Below are positions 35,295 through 44,546 of a stretch of 50,098 nt of DNA, piece by piece. The stretch is from NCBI GenBank assembly GCA_017853835.1, contig JAFMIU010000017.1, forward strand, positions 1 to 50,098, written 5' to 3'. The notes below the pieces were generated by a model. That model was not told the origin of the DNA, did not search any database, and saw nothing but the letters and a program-made list of their open reading frames with translations. This stretch comes from Pirellulales bacterium (GTDB lineage Bacteria; Planctomycetota; Planctomycetia; Pirellulales; UBA1268). Made by a program: the position numbers and the translations under genes. Every line of letters begins with the position of its first letter. Position 1 is the first letter of the stretch.

Positions 35295-36733
35295 GGTTGC
35301 TCCTTCTTCATGCCACGCTTCGGCCCCCCCCTGCCGCCCCGGGGTTGAGGGGTGACCGGGGCATCGGGGTCGAAGCGCGGATTGGGGGCCGGGAGTTGGG
35401 CATTGACGGCCGCGAGATGGGTGACGAGCCGCTGCTTTAACTGCTTCGTCTCGGCCGGCCTCTGCCCGGCAAGGTTGTGCTGCTCGCCAAGATCGCTGGC
35501 GAGGTCAAAAAGCTTCACGCTGTCGTCTTCGTAAAATAGGAGCAGTTTGAGGCTGCCGACGCGGATTGCCGAATGCGGCGTGTGACCTGATTGATAGTGG
35601 GGGAAGTGAAACACGAGGTCGTCGTGGGATCGCACCACGGACCCAACGCCGCCGGCTGCGAGGAGCGGTGCGATGCTGCCACCATCGAGATCCTTCGGAA
35701 GGGCCTTGGCGGGCACGCCGGCCCACTCGCACAAGGTCGGCAGCAGGTCGTAGCCCACCACGGGCTCATGGCACCAGGTGTTGGCACCGATCCCGGGGCC
35801 GCGCACGATGAAAGGGACACGAATCCCTCCCTCCCACACCGAGCCCTTGCCGCCGCCGAGCCCGCCGCGGCGGCGGCCGGCGCCAGCGCCGCCACCTCCG
35901 TTGTCGGAGGTGTAGATCACGATCGTGTCGTCGTTCAGTCCCAGGCGATTGATGGCGTCGAGCACCATGCCCACCCCGTCGTCCAGATCTTCGCTGATCG
36001 CGGCCATGCTCGTGCGGCGGTCATCGATCGGGGCTCGGGTGATCGCCGCGTATTTGGCGAGGGTCGCCTTGCGAGCATTCTCCGAGGCGTGCAACGCGTT
36101 CCATGAGAGCTGCACGTAGAAGGGTTTGCCGGCCCGACGGCTCTTCTCCATGAAGGCCTCGGCTCGACGGGCCATGCCAACGATGTCGACGGGATTGGGG
36201 TCGGTGAAGCGATAGGCCTCATCGTTGCCGGTGTCGCCGTCGTGCTCGTCATAGCCGTGCTGTCCGGGGCCGCCCCCGGCGATGTGCCATTTTCCATAGT
36301 GGGCCGTCGCGTAGCCGGCCTGCTTGAGAAGTTCCCCGATGGTGGCCTCTTCGTCGGCAATCCGTTTGACGAGCGTCGGCTCGATGAGTCGATGGCCGGC
36401 CTCCGGCGGCGCGGCCTTGGTCCAGTGAAGACGGGCGGGGATCTTGCCTGTTTGGATGCTGATGCGCGTGGGAGAGCAGACGGGTGCCGGCGCATAGGCG
36501 TTCGAAAACCGCATCCCTTGGGCCGCAAGCCGCTCGAGATGTGGCGTTTGAATGAGGTCACTCCGAGCGCCGGCGGCATCGGGATGCATCGCCACCGAAA
36601 GGCCGTTCCATCCCTGGTCATCGGCGAGCATGACGACGATGTTGGGTCGCTTGGGAGTTTCATCGGCCGCCAGCACCCCCTGGCAGCCGATGAAAGCAAC
36701 GGTCGCCAGCGTCATCAGCATGCGACGGCTCAT
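35291..36733 (-). CDS. Secreted formylglycine-dependent sulfatase
   Basis: 480 aa; ATG 36733 overlaps the stop of the 258-aa protein gene. The signal peptide is MSRRMLMTLATVAFIGCQGV, with a cysteine at 17 that could allow lipidation, although the context is not a clear lipobox. The sulfatase core starts RPNIVVMLADDQGWNGLS (calcium-binding Asp pair). The formylglycine site is CSPTR (C86). Conserved AHYGKWHIAGGG holds the catalytic Lys and His, and TSDNGGGGAG carries the second metal site. The C-terminus ends in a Pro/Arg/Gly/Lys-rich tail (QPRGGRGGPKRGMKKEQP). By sequence this is the more typical sulfatase of the two and is probably active once formylglycine is made. Confidence 0.94.
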   Translation of the reverse strand: MSRRMLMTLATVAFIGCQGVLAADETPKRPNIVVMLADDQGWNGLSVAMHPDAAGARSDLIQTPHLERLAAQGMRFSNAYAPAPVCSPTRISIQTGKIPARLHWTKAAPPEAGHRLIEPTLVKRIADEEATIGELLKQAGYATAHYGKWHIAGGGPGQHGYDEHDGDTGNDEAYRFTDPNPVDIVGMARRAEAFMEKSRRAGKPFYVQLSWNALHASENARKATLAKYAAITRAPIDDRRTSMAAISEDLDDGVGMVLDAINRLGLNDDTIVIYTSDNGGGGAGAGRRRGGLGGGKGSVWEGGIRVPFIVRGPGIGANTWCHEPVVGYDLLPTLCEWAGVPAKALPKDLDGGSIAPLLAAGGVGSVVRSHDDLVFHFPHYQSGHTPHSAIRVGSLKLLLFYEDDSVKLFDLASDLGEQHNLAGQRPAETKQLKQRLVTHLAAVNAQLPAPNPRFDPDAPVTPQPRGGRGGPKRGMKKEQP

Positions 36734-37506
36734 CGTGATTCCTCCCGTCGGGGGCCGCGATCGCTTGGTCGCTTCCCCGATCCCCGCGGCGGTGCATCGG
36801 GCACGACGTCGTTCAGACCGGAAAAATCGGTGCGAGGTTTTCCATCTGGAGGCGTCGGGATGACACGGCGAAAAATCACCGTATTGTCGAGAGAGAGATC
36901 GTCGGACCAGATAAAGGTCGCGCCCTTGAAGTCGGCGTCAAAGAATGGCTGCTTCGGGCCCACGTCGGCCTCAGCGTATTCTTTGGCTGCGGCCCAGTGG
37001 CTGTCGTCAAAATCGACGGCGAACCAGTTCTCCGGAATCGGCGTATTCTCGACGCGGGGCGTGCGGGTGTCGCCATTGATCGGACCATGGGAAAAGCACT
37101 TCGCCTTCCACGACCCGTCCGTCACCGTGCCGTCGGCAAACTTGAGGATGAAGCCCGCATCACCGACGTTCGTGTTGGCATATTCCATGCCCGTCGTCGG
37201 GTCGGCGTTGTCCTTCGCCATGACGGCGATCGTCATCGGGTAGCGGGGAAGGACATCCACCGAGATCACGTTGTGGGGGATGAACGCGATCGAGTCGACC
37301 GCCACGAGTTCCCCGTTGACATAAAGCGAAAACCAGTTGTCGGCGTAGACGTTCGCCCTGATGGTGTCAGCGATGGTCGGCTTCCTGAGTCGTGATGGCG
37401 TTCCTGATTCGACCGCTACGGCGGGGATCGTCGCCACACAGGCGATTCCCGTGATGAGGAGTTGGAAGCAGGTGGAGGGACGGCCTTGGGAACGGGGTTC
37501 GCTCAT
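36730..37506 (-). CDS. Secreted protein of the sulfatase operon, 258 aa, unrecognised
   Basis: It is the first gene of the minus-strand sulfatase operon and starts 121 bp from the nearest palindrome of the operator array. The N-terminus is a signal peptide (residues 13-32, CFQLLITGIACVATIPAVAV). The mature part appears to be one beta-rich domain (RANVYADNWFSLYVNGELVAVDS, IPHNVISVDVLP, NTPIPENWFAVDFDDSHW), which resembles galactose-binding or jelly-roll carbohydrate-binding folds by pattern only. The C-terminus is Pro/Arg-rich and disordered. The gene is translationally coupled to the sulfatase. A glycan-binding or adhesion role is plausible from context, but no family is recognised. Confidence 0.8.
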   Translation of the reverse strand: MSEPRSQGRPSTCFQLLITGIACVATIPAVAVESGTPSRLRKPTIADTIRANVYADNWFSLYVNGELVAVDSIAFIPHNVISVDVLPRYPMTIAVMAKDNADPTTGMEYANTNVGDAGFILKFADGTVTDGSWKAKCFSHGPINGDTRTPRVENTPIPENWFAVDFDDSHWAAAKEYAEADVGPKQPFFDADFKGATFIWSDDLSLDNTVIFRRVIPTPPDGKPRTDFSGLNDVVPDAPPRGSGKRPSDRGPRREESR

Positions 37507-37626
37507 AGGTGCTTCAACGCCCTGGGGGGATCAAGGTTTCTGCCGCATGGTTCCGGCGGGGTCATCAGTGGGGGGTGATGTCAGCCGCCTCGCCGCCACC
37601 CCTCCAGGCCCCGAGTAACGTTTCCT

Positions 37627-37703
37627 GAAACAGTTTCGCAAAAGCTAGGAAACAGTTTCGCGAAAACGGCGAAACCGTTTCGCAGAGGCGGCGAAATCGT
37701 TTC
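37627..37703. promoter_or_regulatory. Array of four LacI-type palindromes at exact 22-bp spacing
   Basis: GAAACAGTTTC (37627-37637), GAAACAGTTTC (37649-37659), GAAACCGTTTC (37671-37681) and GAAATCGTTTC (37693-37703) have centres exactly 22 bp apart, i.e. on one face of the DNA. A half-site GAAAT at 37715 keeps the phase. Units 1 to 3 also share GC after the palindrome. The array is between the divergent starts at 37506 and 37877. A LacI regulator gene lies downstream with its own copy of the site. Confidence 0.85.
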
Positions 37704-37738
37704 CATTGTTTAGTGAAATTGCGCTGGCACGGGAAACA

Positions 37739-37757
37739 GGGAAAATTCATTTTTCCC
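37739..37757. repeat. Inverted repeat GGGAAAA-TTCAT-TTTTCCC
   Basis: Perfect 7-bp arms with a 5-base loop lie between the operator array and the 37877 gene. A second short dyad, AACTG-TTT-CAGTT (37808-37820), follows. Both are in the likely promoter or 5' UTR of the 37877 gene. They may be further regulator sites or part of a leader; there is no evidence to decide. Confidence 0.45.
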
Positions 37758-37876
37758 TTTACTTGTTGATTTTTACGATTGAACGAAGGTTTCGGCACGT
37801 GCTTTGCAACTGTTTCAGTTGGGTGGGAGTGGCAACGCTCCGTGTTCGGCGTCAGGCATCAAGCAAAAGGTGAATC

Positions 37877-38605
37877 ATGACAGCGAGTTTCGGGTTCCGA
37901 GGTTTTGTGGCGGCGATGGTCGTTGTGCTCGGCAGCCTGGCTGCCACGAGCGCCCGTGCGGTCGATGTGACGATCGACAGTGCGACGATGACCAACGGCT
38001 ACATGAATGTGTTCGAACTTCCATCGAACGGCGGCGCGTATGTTTTCGGTTCTGGGTGGGGTGTCGCCGACCTGAGTGCGACGTTTACCACCGCTTCTTC
38101 GGTGACGTTTGCCCCCAACTCGATCGGCGATCCGAACCCTTTCTGGTACACGCCAGCCGGGGGCCCTGGCTCTACGGGCAACAAGATCATGGAGGCCAAC
38201 CTCTACGCCCAGCCGGCTGACGGCACCTACTCAGGCCAAACCATCAATTTCAGCGGCAATGTCCCAGCGTTTACGCTTCAAACTGGCACGAATCCCAACG
38301 TTGACTACACGTTCCAAGCGTTTATTCGCGACTTCGCGCCGGACTACAGCTCGGTGGTCGAGCAAACGGCGCCGATTACGGGGACCGGCCCGTTTTTGGT
38401 CTCGCTGACGGCGATCAACGATCCCGCTAGGCATGTTCAGTACGGCCTTCAAATGAAGGGAGCCGACGTCTGGATCACGGATGTCGCCGCGAAGGGCAGT
38501 GTGACCGTCACTGCGGTTCCGGAGCCATCCGCGATCGCCATGTTCGCGGCGGGGGGCTTGATGGCCGCTGTTATCGGCGGCCGCCGCGTGCGGTTCTTGA
38601 AGTAA
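37877..38605 (+). CDS. PEP-CTERM protein with one 'GYMNVF' module
   Basis: 242 aa; ATG 37877 has AAGGTGA 6-8 bases upstream. The signal peptide (FVAAMVVVLGSLAATSARA) is followed by one domain of about 190 residues. Diagnostic segments are [68 protein letters not shown] and DVWITDVAAKG. The same module occurs twice in the 39906 protein. The C-terminus is a PEP-CTERM signal (VPEPSAIAMFAAGGLMAA, then GGRRVRFLK). I do not recognise a named family. The module resembles a beta-sandwich binding domain by pattern (aromatic and Gly-rich). It is the first plus-strand gene after the operator array and is followed by a strong terminator, so it is expressed on its own. Confidence 0.88.
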   Translation: MTASFGFRGFVAAMVVVLGSLAATSARAVDVTIDSATMTNGYMNVFELPSNGGAYVFGSGWGVADLSATFTTASSVTFAPNSIGDPNPFWYTPAGGPGSTGNKIMEANLYAQPADGTYSGQTINFSGNVPAFTLQTGTNPNVDYTFQAFIRDFAPDYSSVVEQTAPITGTGPFLVSLTAINDPARHVQYGLQMKGADVWITDVAAKGSVTVTAVPEPSAIAMFAAGGLMAAVIGGRRVRFLK

Positions 38606-38643
38606 GTTCGATGTGGCTGGGGCTCACCCTCCCAGCCTCCGAG

Positions 38644-38674
38644 AGCCCGGGAGGCTTGACCTCCCGGGCTTTTT
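38644..38674 (+). terminator. Rho-independent terminator after the 37877 gene
   Basis: AGCCCGGGAGG (38644-38654) and CCTCCCGGGCT (38660-38670) form a perfect 11-bp GC-rich stem with a 5-base loop CTTGA, followed by TTTT. It is 38 bp after the stop codon. It separates the PEP-CTERM gene from lacI. Confidence 0.92.
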
Positions 38675-38687
38675 CGGTACTATTCCT

Positions 38688-38698
38688 GAAACAGTTTC
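38688..38698. promoter_or_regulatory. LacI-type palindrome upstream of lacI
   Basis: GAAACAGTTTC here is identical to units 1 and 2 of the array. The wider TTCCTGAAACAGTTTCG (17 bases, 38683-38699) is identical to 37622-37638. It is 97 bp before the regulator's start and points to autoregulation. Confidence 0.8.
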
Positions 38699-38794
38699 GG
38701 TCGAGCCTGGGTTTGATAGAGGCAGGTGTCTTTGAGACGAGCCCTGAGGGTTTCCGGGGATTGTTTTCAAAACGAGCCGTGGGGGGTACCAAGC

Positions 38795-39853
38795 ATGGCA
38801 AGCGTCAGGGCCATCGCGTCGCGTTTGAAGGTGTCGCCGGCGACCGTGTCGCGGGTGCTCAACAACCATCCCGACGTTGATGAGGCAACTCGCGAGCGGG
38901 TGCTGGCCTGCATCAATGAAGTGGGGTACGTCCCCCGAGTGGGGCGCAGGCTCACCAACGTCGTGGCGCTCGCGTATCCCGACGAGCCTGTGCGGTCTGA
39001 GTATGGGGCGTTCGAGCCGGCCCTCCTCAGCGGCATCATGCGGGGTCTCGAGGAGCATCGGTTCGACCTGAAACTCGTGAGCATTCGTCGCGACAAACTG
39101 CCGGGCGAGACCTACACGCAGTTTTTTCTCAGAAAAGGCATTCGCGGGGTGATCCTCCGCTGCTTTCGCTACAACCGCCCGATGATTGCGAGCATCGCCC
39201 AGGAGGGATTCCCGTCGGTGGTCGTGGCCGAGGAGTTCGAGGATGCAAAGGTCAACTTCATCAGGAGCGACTCCTATGCCAGCAGCCGCCGGGCCGTTGA
39301 GCATCTGATCGGCCTCGGGCACCGACGGATCGGCATCGTGGTGCACAACGTGGCCGACACGGATCACGCCGACCGGCGTCGTGCCTACGACGACGCCCTG
39401 TATTGCGCCGGGATCAAACTCGACCCCTCGCTCGTCATGGAGCTTCCTGCGGGGATATCGGCCGGCGAGCAGGCTCTTGATTCACTGCTTGGGCGTTCCG
39501 ACCCGGTGACTGCCATCTTCGCGACGAATCCGATGACCGCCCTCGGCATCATGCGGCGGGCGCAGGAGTTGGGCGTCGTCGTGCCGCGGAATCTGTCGGT
39601 CGTTGGCGTCGATGACAGCGATGTGCGAATGCACGTCTGGCCGAGGCTCACCGCCGTCACACAAGACGCCTCGTCCCTCGGGTTCGAGGCGACGATCTGG
39701 CTGACGCACGCGCTGATGCGTCGGGAAAAGAAGACGTCGTGTCGACGCACGATCGCCACAAGTTTTGAGGTCAATGGAACGACGGCGCCGCCGGCCACTC
39801 CGGAGGCAGTTCGCCGACCCGTCGGGCATGGCGGTGCCGGCACCCATTCATGA
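38795..39853 (+). CDS. LacI/GalR-family transcriptional regulator
   Basis: 352 aa; ATG 38795 follows GGGGGG by 8 bases, and the start gives the usual short N-terminus before the DNA-binding helix-turn-helix (VRAIASRLKVSPATVSRVLNNHPDV, with hinge helix after VLACINEVGYVPR). The C-terminal periplasmic-binding-protein-like domain includes GHRRIGIVVHNVA, DPVTAIFATNPMTALG and LSVVGVDDSDV. Family members bind a sugar effector and usually repress catabolic genes. Palindromes of one sequence type (GAAACnGTTTC) lie before this gene and in the divergent region upstream, so this protein is the best candidate for binding them. Likely target genes are the sulfatase operon, the PEP-CTERM gene and itself (inference). 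It is followed after 52 bp by the two-module PEP-CTERM protein. Confidence 0.94.
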   Translation: MASVRAIASRLKVSPATVSRVLNNHPDVDEATRERVLACINEVGYVPRVGRRLTNVVALAYPDEPVRSEYGAFEPALLSGIMRGLEEHRFDLKLVSIRRDKLPGETYTQFFLRKGIRGVILRCFRYNRPMIASIAQEGFPSVVVAEEFEDAKVNFIRSDSYASSRRAVEHLIGLGHRRIGIVVHNVADTDHADRRRAYDDALYCAGIKLDPSLVMELPAGISAGEQALDSLLGRSDPVTAIFATNPMTALGIMRRAQELGVVVPRNLSVVGVDDSDVRMHVWPRLTAVTQDASSLGFEATIWLTHALMRREKKTSCRRTIATSFEVNGTTAPPATPEAVRRPVGHGGAGTHS

Positions 39854-39905
39854 CGTGGAACGGTTCAACATGGTTCATCGAAAAGGTCTTTCAAGGGAGG
39901 CAAAC

Positions 39906-42002
39906 ATGAGACTCGGAACGTGGGTCGTGGCCATTGGCCTGATGATCGGATGCTCCTCACAGGCGCTCGCGGGCGCCTGGACGGGCTACATGAACGTGTT
40001 CAACAACAACTCCGGAAGCCCAGGCAACTACCTCTGGGGTTCGTTCTGGGGGGTGCCCGATCTGAAGACGACGGTGATCAATGGAAGCGGTGCTGGGGCC
40101 ACCATTTCCGACAACGTGCTGGAGTTGTTTCCCAACTACAACACCTACGCCAACGCCCTCAACGGCAGCAACGCCGATCGGGCGTATTGGACAAACAGCA
40201 CCGATGGCGGTGTGACGGCGGGCCCGAATGGCAATAAGTGGCTCGAGGCAAACACGTTCGTCGAGCCACAGTCGTCGATCACGTTGCCTTCGTACACGTT
40301 CAGCGGCCGCGTCGATTCGGCGACCCTTTCCTCGGCGTACAAGGCCGAGGCGTTCATCAAAGTGCTCGATCCGCTGGCCGGCTACACGCTCTCCCTTTTC
40401 GATCGGCAGGAACTCACCGGGCCGACGTTCTCGATCACGTCCGACCTGAGTTTCTACCAGGGGCAGTTGCTTCAGGTAGGGTTCATGGTGTCGGGGGTGA
40501 ACGCCAATCCGACCAATCTCGTGAGCAACGGAAGCGTTCGGGTCACGACCTTTCCGACGGCGATCACAATCAATGTCGCGAGCGGCACCCAAACCCAGGC
40601 GCAGGCCGGATATCCGTCGATCTCAGGATCGAGCCCCGTCTACAAGTACGGCGACGGCACGCTGGTGCTCGACGGCACCAATCCCTTCACGGGCCCGACG
40701 GGTGTGTACGCGGGCACGCTCAAAGTGTCGAACAATGCCGGCCTGTCGGCGAGCCCGGTGACGGTCAATGCCGGAGCGTCGCTTTCGGTGGCAGCGGCGG
40801 GGCTGACGTCCCTCGATGACGTCGCGGTGCAGACTGGGGCCACCATGTCGCTGCGGAGCGACATCGCCCAGGTTGTCACGATGCAATCCCTGGCGATCGA
40901 TTCGGTCGTGGCGCTCACGATCGACAGCGGCACCATGGTCAACGGCTACATGAACGTGTTCGACCTGCCGTCGGCTGGCGGGGCCTACAACCCCTATCCC
41001 ACGAGCGGGCCGTATGCGGTGGCCGATCTGCGAGCGGACTTTACGAGTCCGACCAGCGTGACCCTTTCGCCCTGTTATGTCGCCGACAGCGGCACCTTTT
41101 GGTACACGCCGAGTGGCGGCCCTGGTGCCACCGGCAACAAGATCATGGAGGCCAACGTCTACGGTCAGGCCGACGGAACCTACGCCGGAGAGACGGTGCG
41201 ATTCAGCGGGGATGTCTCCGATTACACGCTGCTGAGTGGCTCAGGCAACTGGACCGTCAAGGCCTACATTCGGGATTTTGCCCCTGACTTCAGCTCCTAT
41301 AACGAGCAGATCGTTCCCATCTCCACGACGGGTACGTTCTCCGTCAGCATGACGACCGTGAACGATCCGGCCAGGCACGTCCAGTGGGGTTTGCAGACCA
41401 CCGGGCCTGACGTCTGGATCACCGACTTGGCCTCGAAGGGTGTGGTGACCGTCAATGCGCTGGCGGTCGCTGCGGAGGGCGGGAAGCTCGACGTGGGCCG
41501 AGGTCAGATCAGTGTGACATCGGGGCTGACAGCGACCGAACTTGTCACCCAGATCGTTCGCGGTCTCGGAGACGGCACGTGGAACGGTGCGGCAGGAATC
41601 ACGTCGTCGGCGGTGGCTACCGACGTGGGCCTCGGCATTCCGCGTGCGGTGGGATGGGTCGACCACGGCGACGGTTCGGTGTCATTTGCCTATGCCGCGC
41701 CCGGTGATACCAATCTCGACTGGTCGATCGATCTCCTCGATGTCGGAAGCTATCTCGCTGCCGGCCGATATGACACCGGAGAACTCGCGACCTGGTCGGA
41801 GGGTGACTACACCTACGACGGCGTCGTGGATCTGACGGACGTGGGGCTCTATCTCTCCACCGGCCTCTTCGATGCCGGAACGTACAACCCGCCGGCGTCT
41901 GGTGTTTCAGCCGTGCCCGAGCCGACGGTTGCGTTGACCGCAGGGGCGTGTTGTGTGATCGCGGCCGGGGCGAGGTATCGACGGCGATACCCCCGCGGCT
42001 GA
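39906..42002 (+). CDS. Large PEP-CTERM protein: two 'GYMNVF' modules, a beta-strand repeat and dockerin-like repeats
   Basis: 698 aa; ATG 39906 has GGGAGG 7 bases upstream. The signal peptide is [23 protein letters not shown]. Module A (about 22-220) has [23 protein letters not shown] and [13 protein letters not shown] and is diverged. A central autotransporter-type repeat follows ([28 protein letters not shown]). Module B (about 335-520) is very close to the 37877 protein: [68 protein letters not shown]. Next come two EF-hand-like, dockerin-type segments ([19 protein letters not shown] and [19 protein letters not shown]), then PEP-CTERM ([27 protein letters not shown]). It is probably a secreted, calcium-binding, glycan-associated protein. 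Module order suggests gene duplication from the 37877 type. Confidence 0.88.
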   Translation: MRLGTWVVAIGLMIGCSSQALAGAWTGYMNVFNNNSGSPGNYLWGSFWGVPDLKTTVINGSGAGATISDNVLELFPNYNTYANALNGSNADRAYWTNSTDGGVTAGPNGNKWLEANTFVEPQSSITLPSYTFSGRVDSATLSSAYKAEAFIKVLDPLAGYTLSLFDRQELTGPTFSITSDLSFYQGQLLQVGFMVSGVNANPTNLVSNGSVRVTTFPTAITINVASGTQTQAQAGYPSISGSSPVYKYGDGTLVLDGTNPFTGPTGVYAGTLKVSNNAGLSASPVTVNAGASLSVAAAGLTSLDDVAVQTGATMSLRSDIAQVVTMQSLAIDSVVALTIDSGTMVNGYMNVFDLPSAGGAYNPYPTSGPYAVADLRADFTSPTSVTLSPCYVADSGTFWYTPSGGPGATGNKIMEANVYGQADGTYAGETVRFSGDVSDYTLLSGSGNWTVKAYIRDFAPDFSSYNEQIVPISTTGTFSVSMTTVNDPARHVQWGLQTTGPDVWITDLASKGVVTVNALAVAAEGGKLDVGRGQISVTSGLTATELVTQIVRGLGDGTWNGAAGITSSAVATDVGLGIPRAVGWVDHGDGSVSFAYAAPGDTNLDWSIDLLDVGSYLAAGRYDTGELATWSEGDYTYDGVVDLTDVGLYLSTGLFDAGTYNPPASGVSAVPEPTVALTAGACCVIAAGARYRRRYPRG

Positions 42003-42073
42003 GCCCTGCGAGGGCTTGGTGGGTGGTGGTGATGGATGGAACGTTGGAAGTGCTCTCTCTGGAGTTCATGGCA

Positions 42074-43204
42074 ATGAATGGACAAGAACCGCTTTGGGCC
42101 AAGGTGTCTGGTCGACGACATGGTTTCACGCTCGTCGAACTGCTGGTGGTGATTGCCATCATCGCGACGCTGATCGGGCTTTTGCTTCCGGCCGTGCAAT
42201 CAGCCCGTGAAGCGGCCCGGCGCACGCAGTGCGGCAACCAACTCCGCCAGATCGGCCTCGCCATCCTGCAAACCGAAGGCGCTTCACGAATGTTTCCCAG
42301 CGGCGGGATCACGCCCTACCCGAAGATCGAGGACTACTCTGCGGGTGGCAAGGCCTTCGGTCCCAATAAGCAGGGCCTGTCATGGGGCTTCCAGATTCTG
42401 CCCTTCATGGAAGGCGGAAGCATCGCCGCCATCACGAACACCCCTGAGATCGCCAACACGTCGGTGCCGACGTTCAACTGCCCGTCGCGTCGTGGTGCGA
42501 CGAGCTATAGCAACACCAAGTCGTCCCGCGTGACGAACCAGGGGATCAACGGGCCGGTGACCTATTGGCTCAGCGACTATGCGGCCGCGCAGCCGGCCCC
42601 GAGCCGCGCCGAGAATGCGGCGCTCTTCGATGCCAGCATCAAGCTGGGAACGGCTGGCGCCGGCGAACTGGCCACGACGGTTGGATGCAGCAACGGGTAT
42701 GGCTTTTGGGGGTATGGCACCACCGTTGGCGACTTCCTCGACGCCGGCAAGGTGTCGTCCTTGAAAGCCCGCTACACGGGCTTCAAGGGAGTGATCGTGC
42801 GCAGCAACTATCTGGTGAAAAATGGCACGGCGACGGTGATCGACTACTACAAGCCGAACTGCCGCATCAAGGACATCAGCGACGGTCTCAGCAAGACGAT
42901 GATGGTCTTCGAGAAGCGGCTGATCGCTCCCTATACGCCCGGTGAGGATGACGACGATGAGGGGTGGTCGGCCGGGTGGGACTACGACACCATCCGCACG
43001 ACCATGTGTCCGCCGCAGGCCGACAGCAACCAGCGGATCGCCGGCACGAATGCCTCCTTCCGGACCCCCGGTGCAGCGCACCCGGCCGGGATCAACACCG
43101 TGTTTGCGGACGGCTCGGTTTCGATGATGGCCTACGGCATCGACCCGGAGACGTTCAACTGCCTCGGTCATCGCGAGGACGGTCAAACTGTGAGCGTGCC
43201 GTGA
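42074..43204 (+). CDS. DUF1559 protein with pilin-like N-terminus
   Basis: 376 aa. ATG 42074 has GGAG at 9 bases; ATGs at 42068 and 42032 are alternatives. The N-terminal type IV pilin-like signal is [19 protein letters not shown] followed by [17 protein letters not shown]. The C-terminal segment [18 protein letters not shown] (DG block) is typical of DUF1559, and [20 protein letters not shown] matches the mid-family region. The function of DUF1559 is unknown; they are among the most expanded planctomycete families. An acidic loop ([16 protein letters not shown]) is notable. It is co-oriented with the preceding PEP-CTERM gene, 71 bp after its stop. Pairing with PEP-CTERM genes is common in the phylum. 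Confidence 0.92.
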   Translation: MNGQEPLWAKVSGRRHGFTLVELLVVIAIIATLIGLLLPAVQSAREAARRTQCGNQLRQIGLAILQTEGASRMFPSGGITPYPKIEDYSAGGKAFGPNKQGLSWGFQILPFMEGGSIAAITNTPEIANTSVPTFNCPSRRGATSYSNTKSSRVTNQGINGPVTYWLSDYAAAQPAPSRAENAALFDASIKLGTAGAGELATTVGCSNGYGFWGYGTTVGDFLDAGKVSSLKARYTGFKGVIVRSNYLVKNGTATVIDYYKPNCRIKDISDGLSKTMMVFEKRLIAPYTPGEDDDDEGWSAGWDYDTIRTTMCPPQADSNQRIAGTNASFRTPGAAHPAGINTVFADGSVSMMAYGIDPETFNCLGHREDGQTVSVP

Positions 43205-43215
43205 GGAGGTTGGCC

Positions 43216-44535
43216 ATGGGTGGCCAGTCATGCCGATCGGTGTGGTCGGCACCTCGGACGATCGCCGTGGCGTGTGCCGTCATGACGCTGGCATCCACGG
43301 CAGGGGCTGACCCATGCCGCGTGGCCCTCCGGCAGGATGGCAACGCAGGCTGGACGCTTCTCCGGGATGGTCATCCGTTTCGGATTCGCGGAGCGGGCGG
43401 CGAGGGGTCGCTCGAGACGCTTCGAGACTGTGGTGGCACCATGATTCGAACCTGGGGCATCGAGGCCACGGAGCGTCGCATCGACGGCGTGCCATTTCTC
43501 GACCGGGCCCATCAGCTGGGCCTCTCCGTGACCCTCGGCCTGTGGCTCGGTCATGAGCGGCACGGATTCGATTACGGTGACGAGCGCCAGATTGCGGCCC
43601 AGCGCGAGATGGTCGAACGCGCGGTTCGAACATTCCAACACCATCCGGCAGTCGTGATCTGGGGCCTTGGCAACGAGATGGAAGGACGGGGCGACAACCC
43701 GACGATCTGGCGGGAAGTGAACTGGCTGGCCAGGCGGATCAAGGACCTCGATCCCAACCATCCGGTGATGACCGTCGTGGCCAACTTCGATGCGGCGAAA
43801 CTCGCGGCGATCGAGGCTCATGCCCCTGACATCGATATCCTGGGCGTGAATGCGTATGGCGGCATCGAAACCGTGCCCGACAGGCTTCGGCAGGCCGGCT
43901 GGACTCGGCCCTATTGCATCACGGAGTTTGGGCTCAACGGCCCGTGGGAGGTCGGGCTCACCCCTTGGAAGGCCCCGATCGAGCCATCGAGTGCCTCGAA
44001 GGCCGCCTCCACGGCACAGGCGCAAGACCTGATCAGCGAGGATGCTCGCTGCCTCGGCAGTTATGCGTTTCTGTGGGGGCAGAAGCAGGAGGCCACCTCG
44101 AGCTGGTTCGGCATGTTTTTGCCGACGGGTGAACGCACGGCGCGGGTCGATGTGATGCAGAAGTCATGGAGCGGGCAATGGCCGGCGAACCGTGCGCCGG
44201 TGTTGGGGCAAGCAGACGTGCCATTTGCGGAACGGGAGGTGCGACAGGGAGAGCCTCTGGTCGCGGGCATTCGTCACGTCGATCCCGACGGTGATCCACT
44301 CTCGTACGCATTCGAGGTGGTGCGGGAGAGCACCGATCGGCGCGAGGGAGGGGATGCCGAGCAAAAACCGGAGGCGGTCCGGGACGCGGTCGTTCACTGT
44401 CGTCCGGACGAGGGGGTCGTCGAGATCAGGGCGCCTTCGGAGCCTGGCGCGTATCGCCTTTTCGTGACGGTCCGGGACGGCCACGGTGGTGGGGCCGTCG
44501 ACAACTGGCCATTTTTCGTTCGTGCCGATCGTTAA
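43216..44535 (+). CDS. Secreted clan GH-A-like glycoside hydrolase (GH2/GH5-type barrel)
   Basis: 439 aa; ATG 43216 has a strong AGGAGG 6 bases upstream, and GTG 43201 overlapping the DUF1559 stop is an alternative. Signal peptide residues 10-30 (SAPRTIAVACAVMTLASTAGA). A TIM-barrel follows with catalytic motifs of clan GH-A: GLGNEMEG (acid/base E154) and CITEFGLNG (nucleophile E237). It begins directly at the sugar-binding barrel (FRIRGAGGEGSLETLRDCGG), so the jelly-roll domains of full GH2 enzymes are missing. A C-terminal cadherin/Ig-like domain (350-439, VDPDGDPLSYAFEVV) may bind a glycan. Many planctomycete enzymes of this shape are annotated as GH2-like or beta-glucanosyltransferase-like; substrate is not certain. 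Its place next to a GH16 gene suggests a beta-glucan target. Confidence 0.85.
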   Translation: MGGQSCRSVWSAPRTIAVACAVMTLASTAGADPCRVALRQDGNAGWTLLRDGHPFRIRGAGGEGSLETLRDCGGTMIRTWGIEATERRIDGVPFLDRAHQLGLSVTLGLWLGHERHGFDYGDERQIAAQREMVERAVRTFQHHPAVVIWGLGNEMEGRGDNPTIWREVNWLARRIKDLDPNHPVMTVVANFDAAKLAAIEAHAPDIDILGVNAYGGIETVPDRLRQAGWTRPYCITEFGLNGPWEVGLTPWKAPIEPSSASKAASTAQAQDLISEDARCLGSYAFLWGQKQEATSSWFGMFLPTGERTARVDVMQKSWSGQWPANRAPVLGQADVPFAEREVRQGEPLVAGIRHVDPDGDPLSYAFEVVRESTDRREGGDAEQKPEAVRDAVVHCRPDEGVVEIRAPSEPGAYRLFVTVRDGHGGGAVDNWPFFVRADR

Positions 44536-44546
44536 GGAGCACCTCC

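Noticed and set aside
37627..37714. Possible CRISPR array or microsatellite in the 22-bp repeats
   Set aside because: Units are only 22 bp with no unique spacers of CRISPR size, each holds an 11-bp palindrome, and an isolated copy stands before a LacI gene. Operators explain this better.
37565..37798. 77-codon minus-strand frame across the operator array
   Set aside because: It runs through the repeat array and would place coding sequence in the shared regulatory region; no ribosome-binding site or conserved motif.
39858..39866. GAACGGTTC before the two-module protein as a further LacI operator
   Set aside because: Arms are one base shorter than the consensus GAAAC/GTTTC, and short dyads of this size occur by chance in high-GC DNA.
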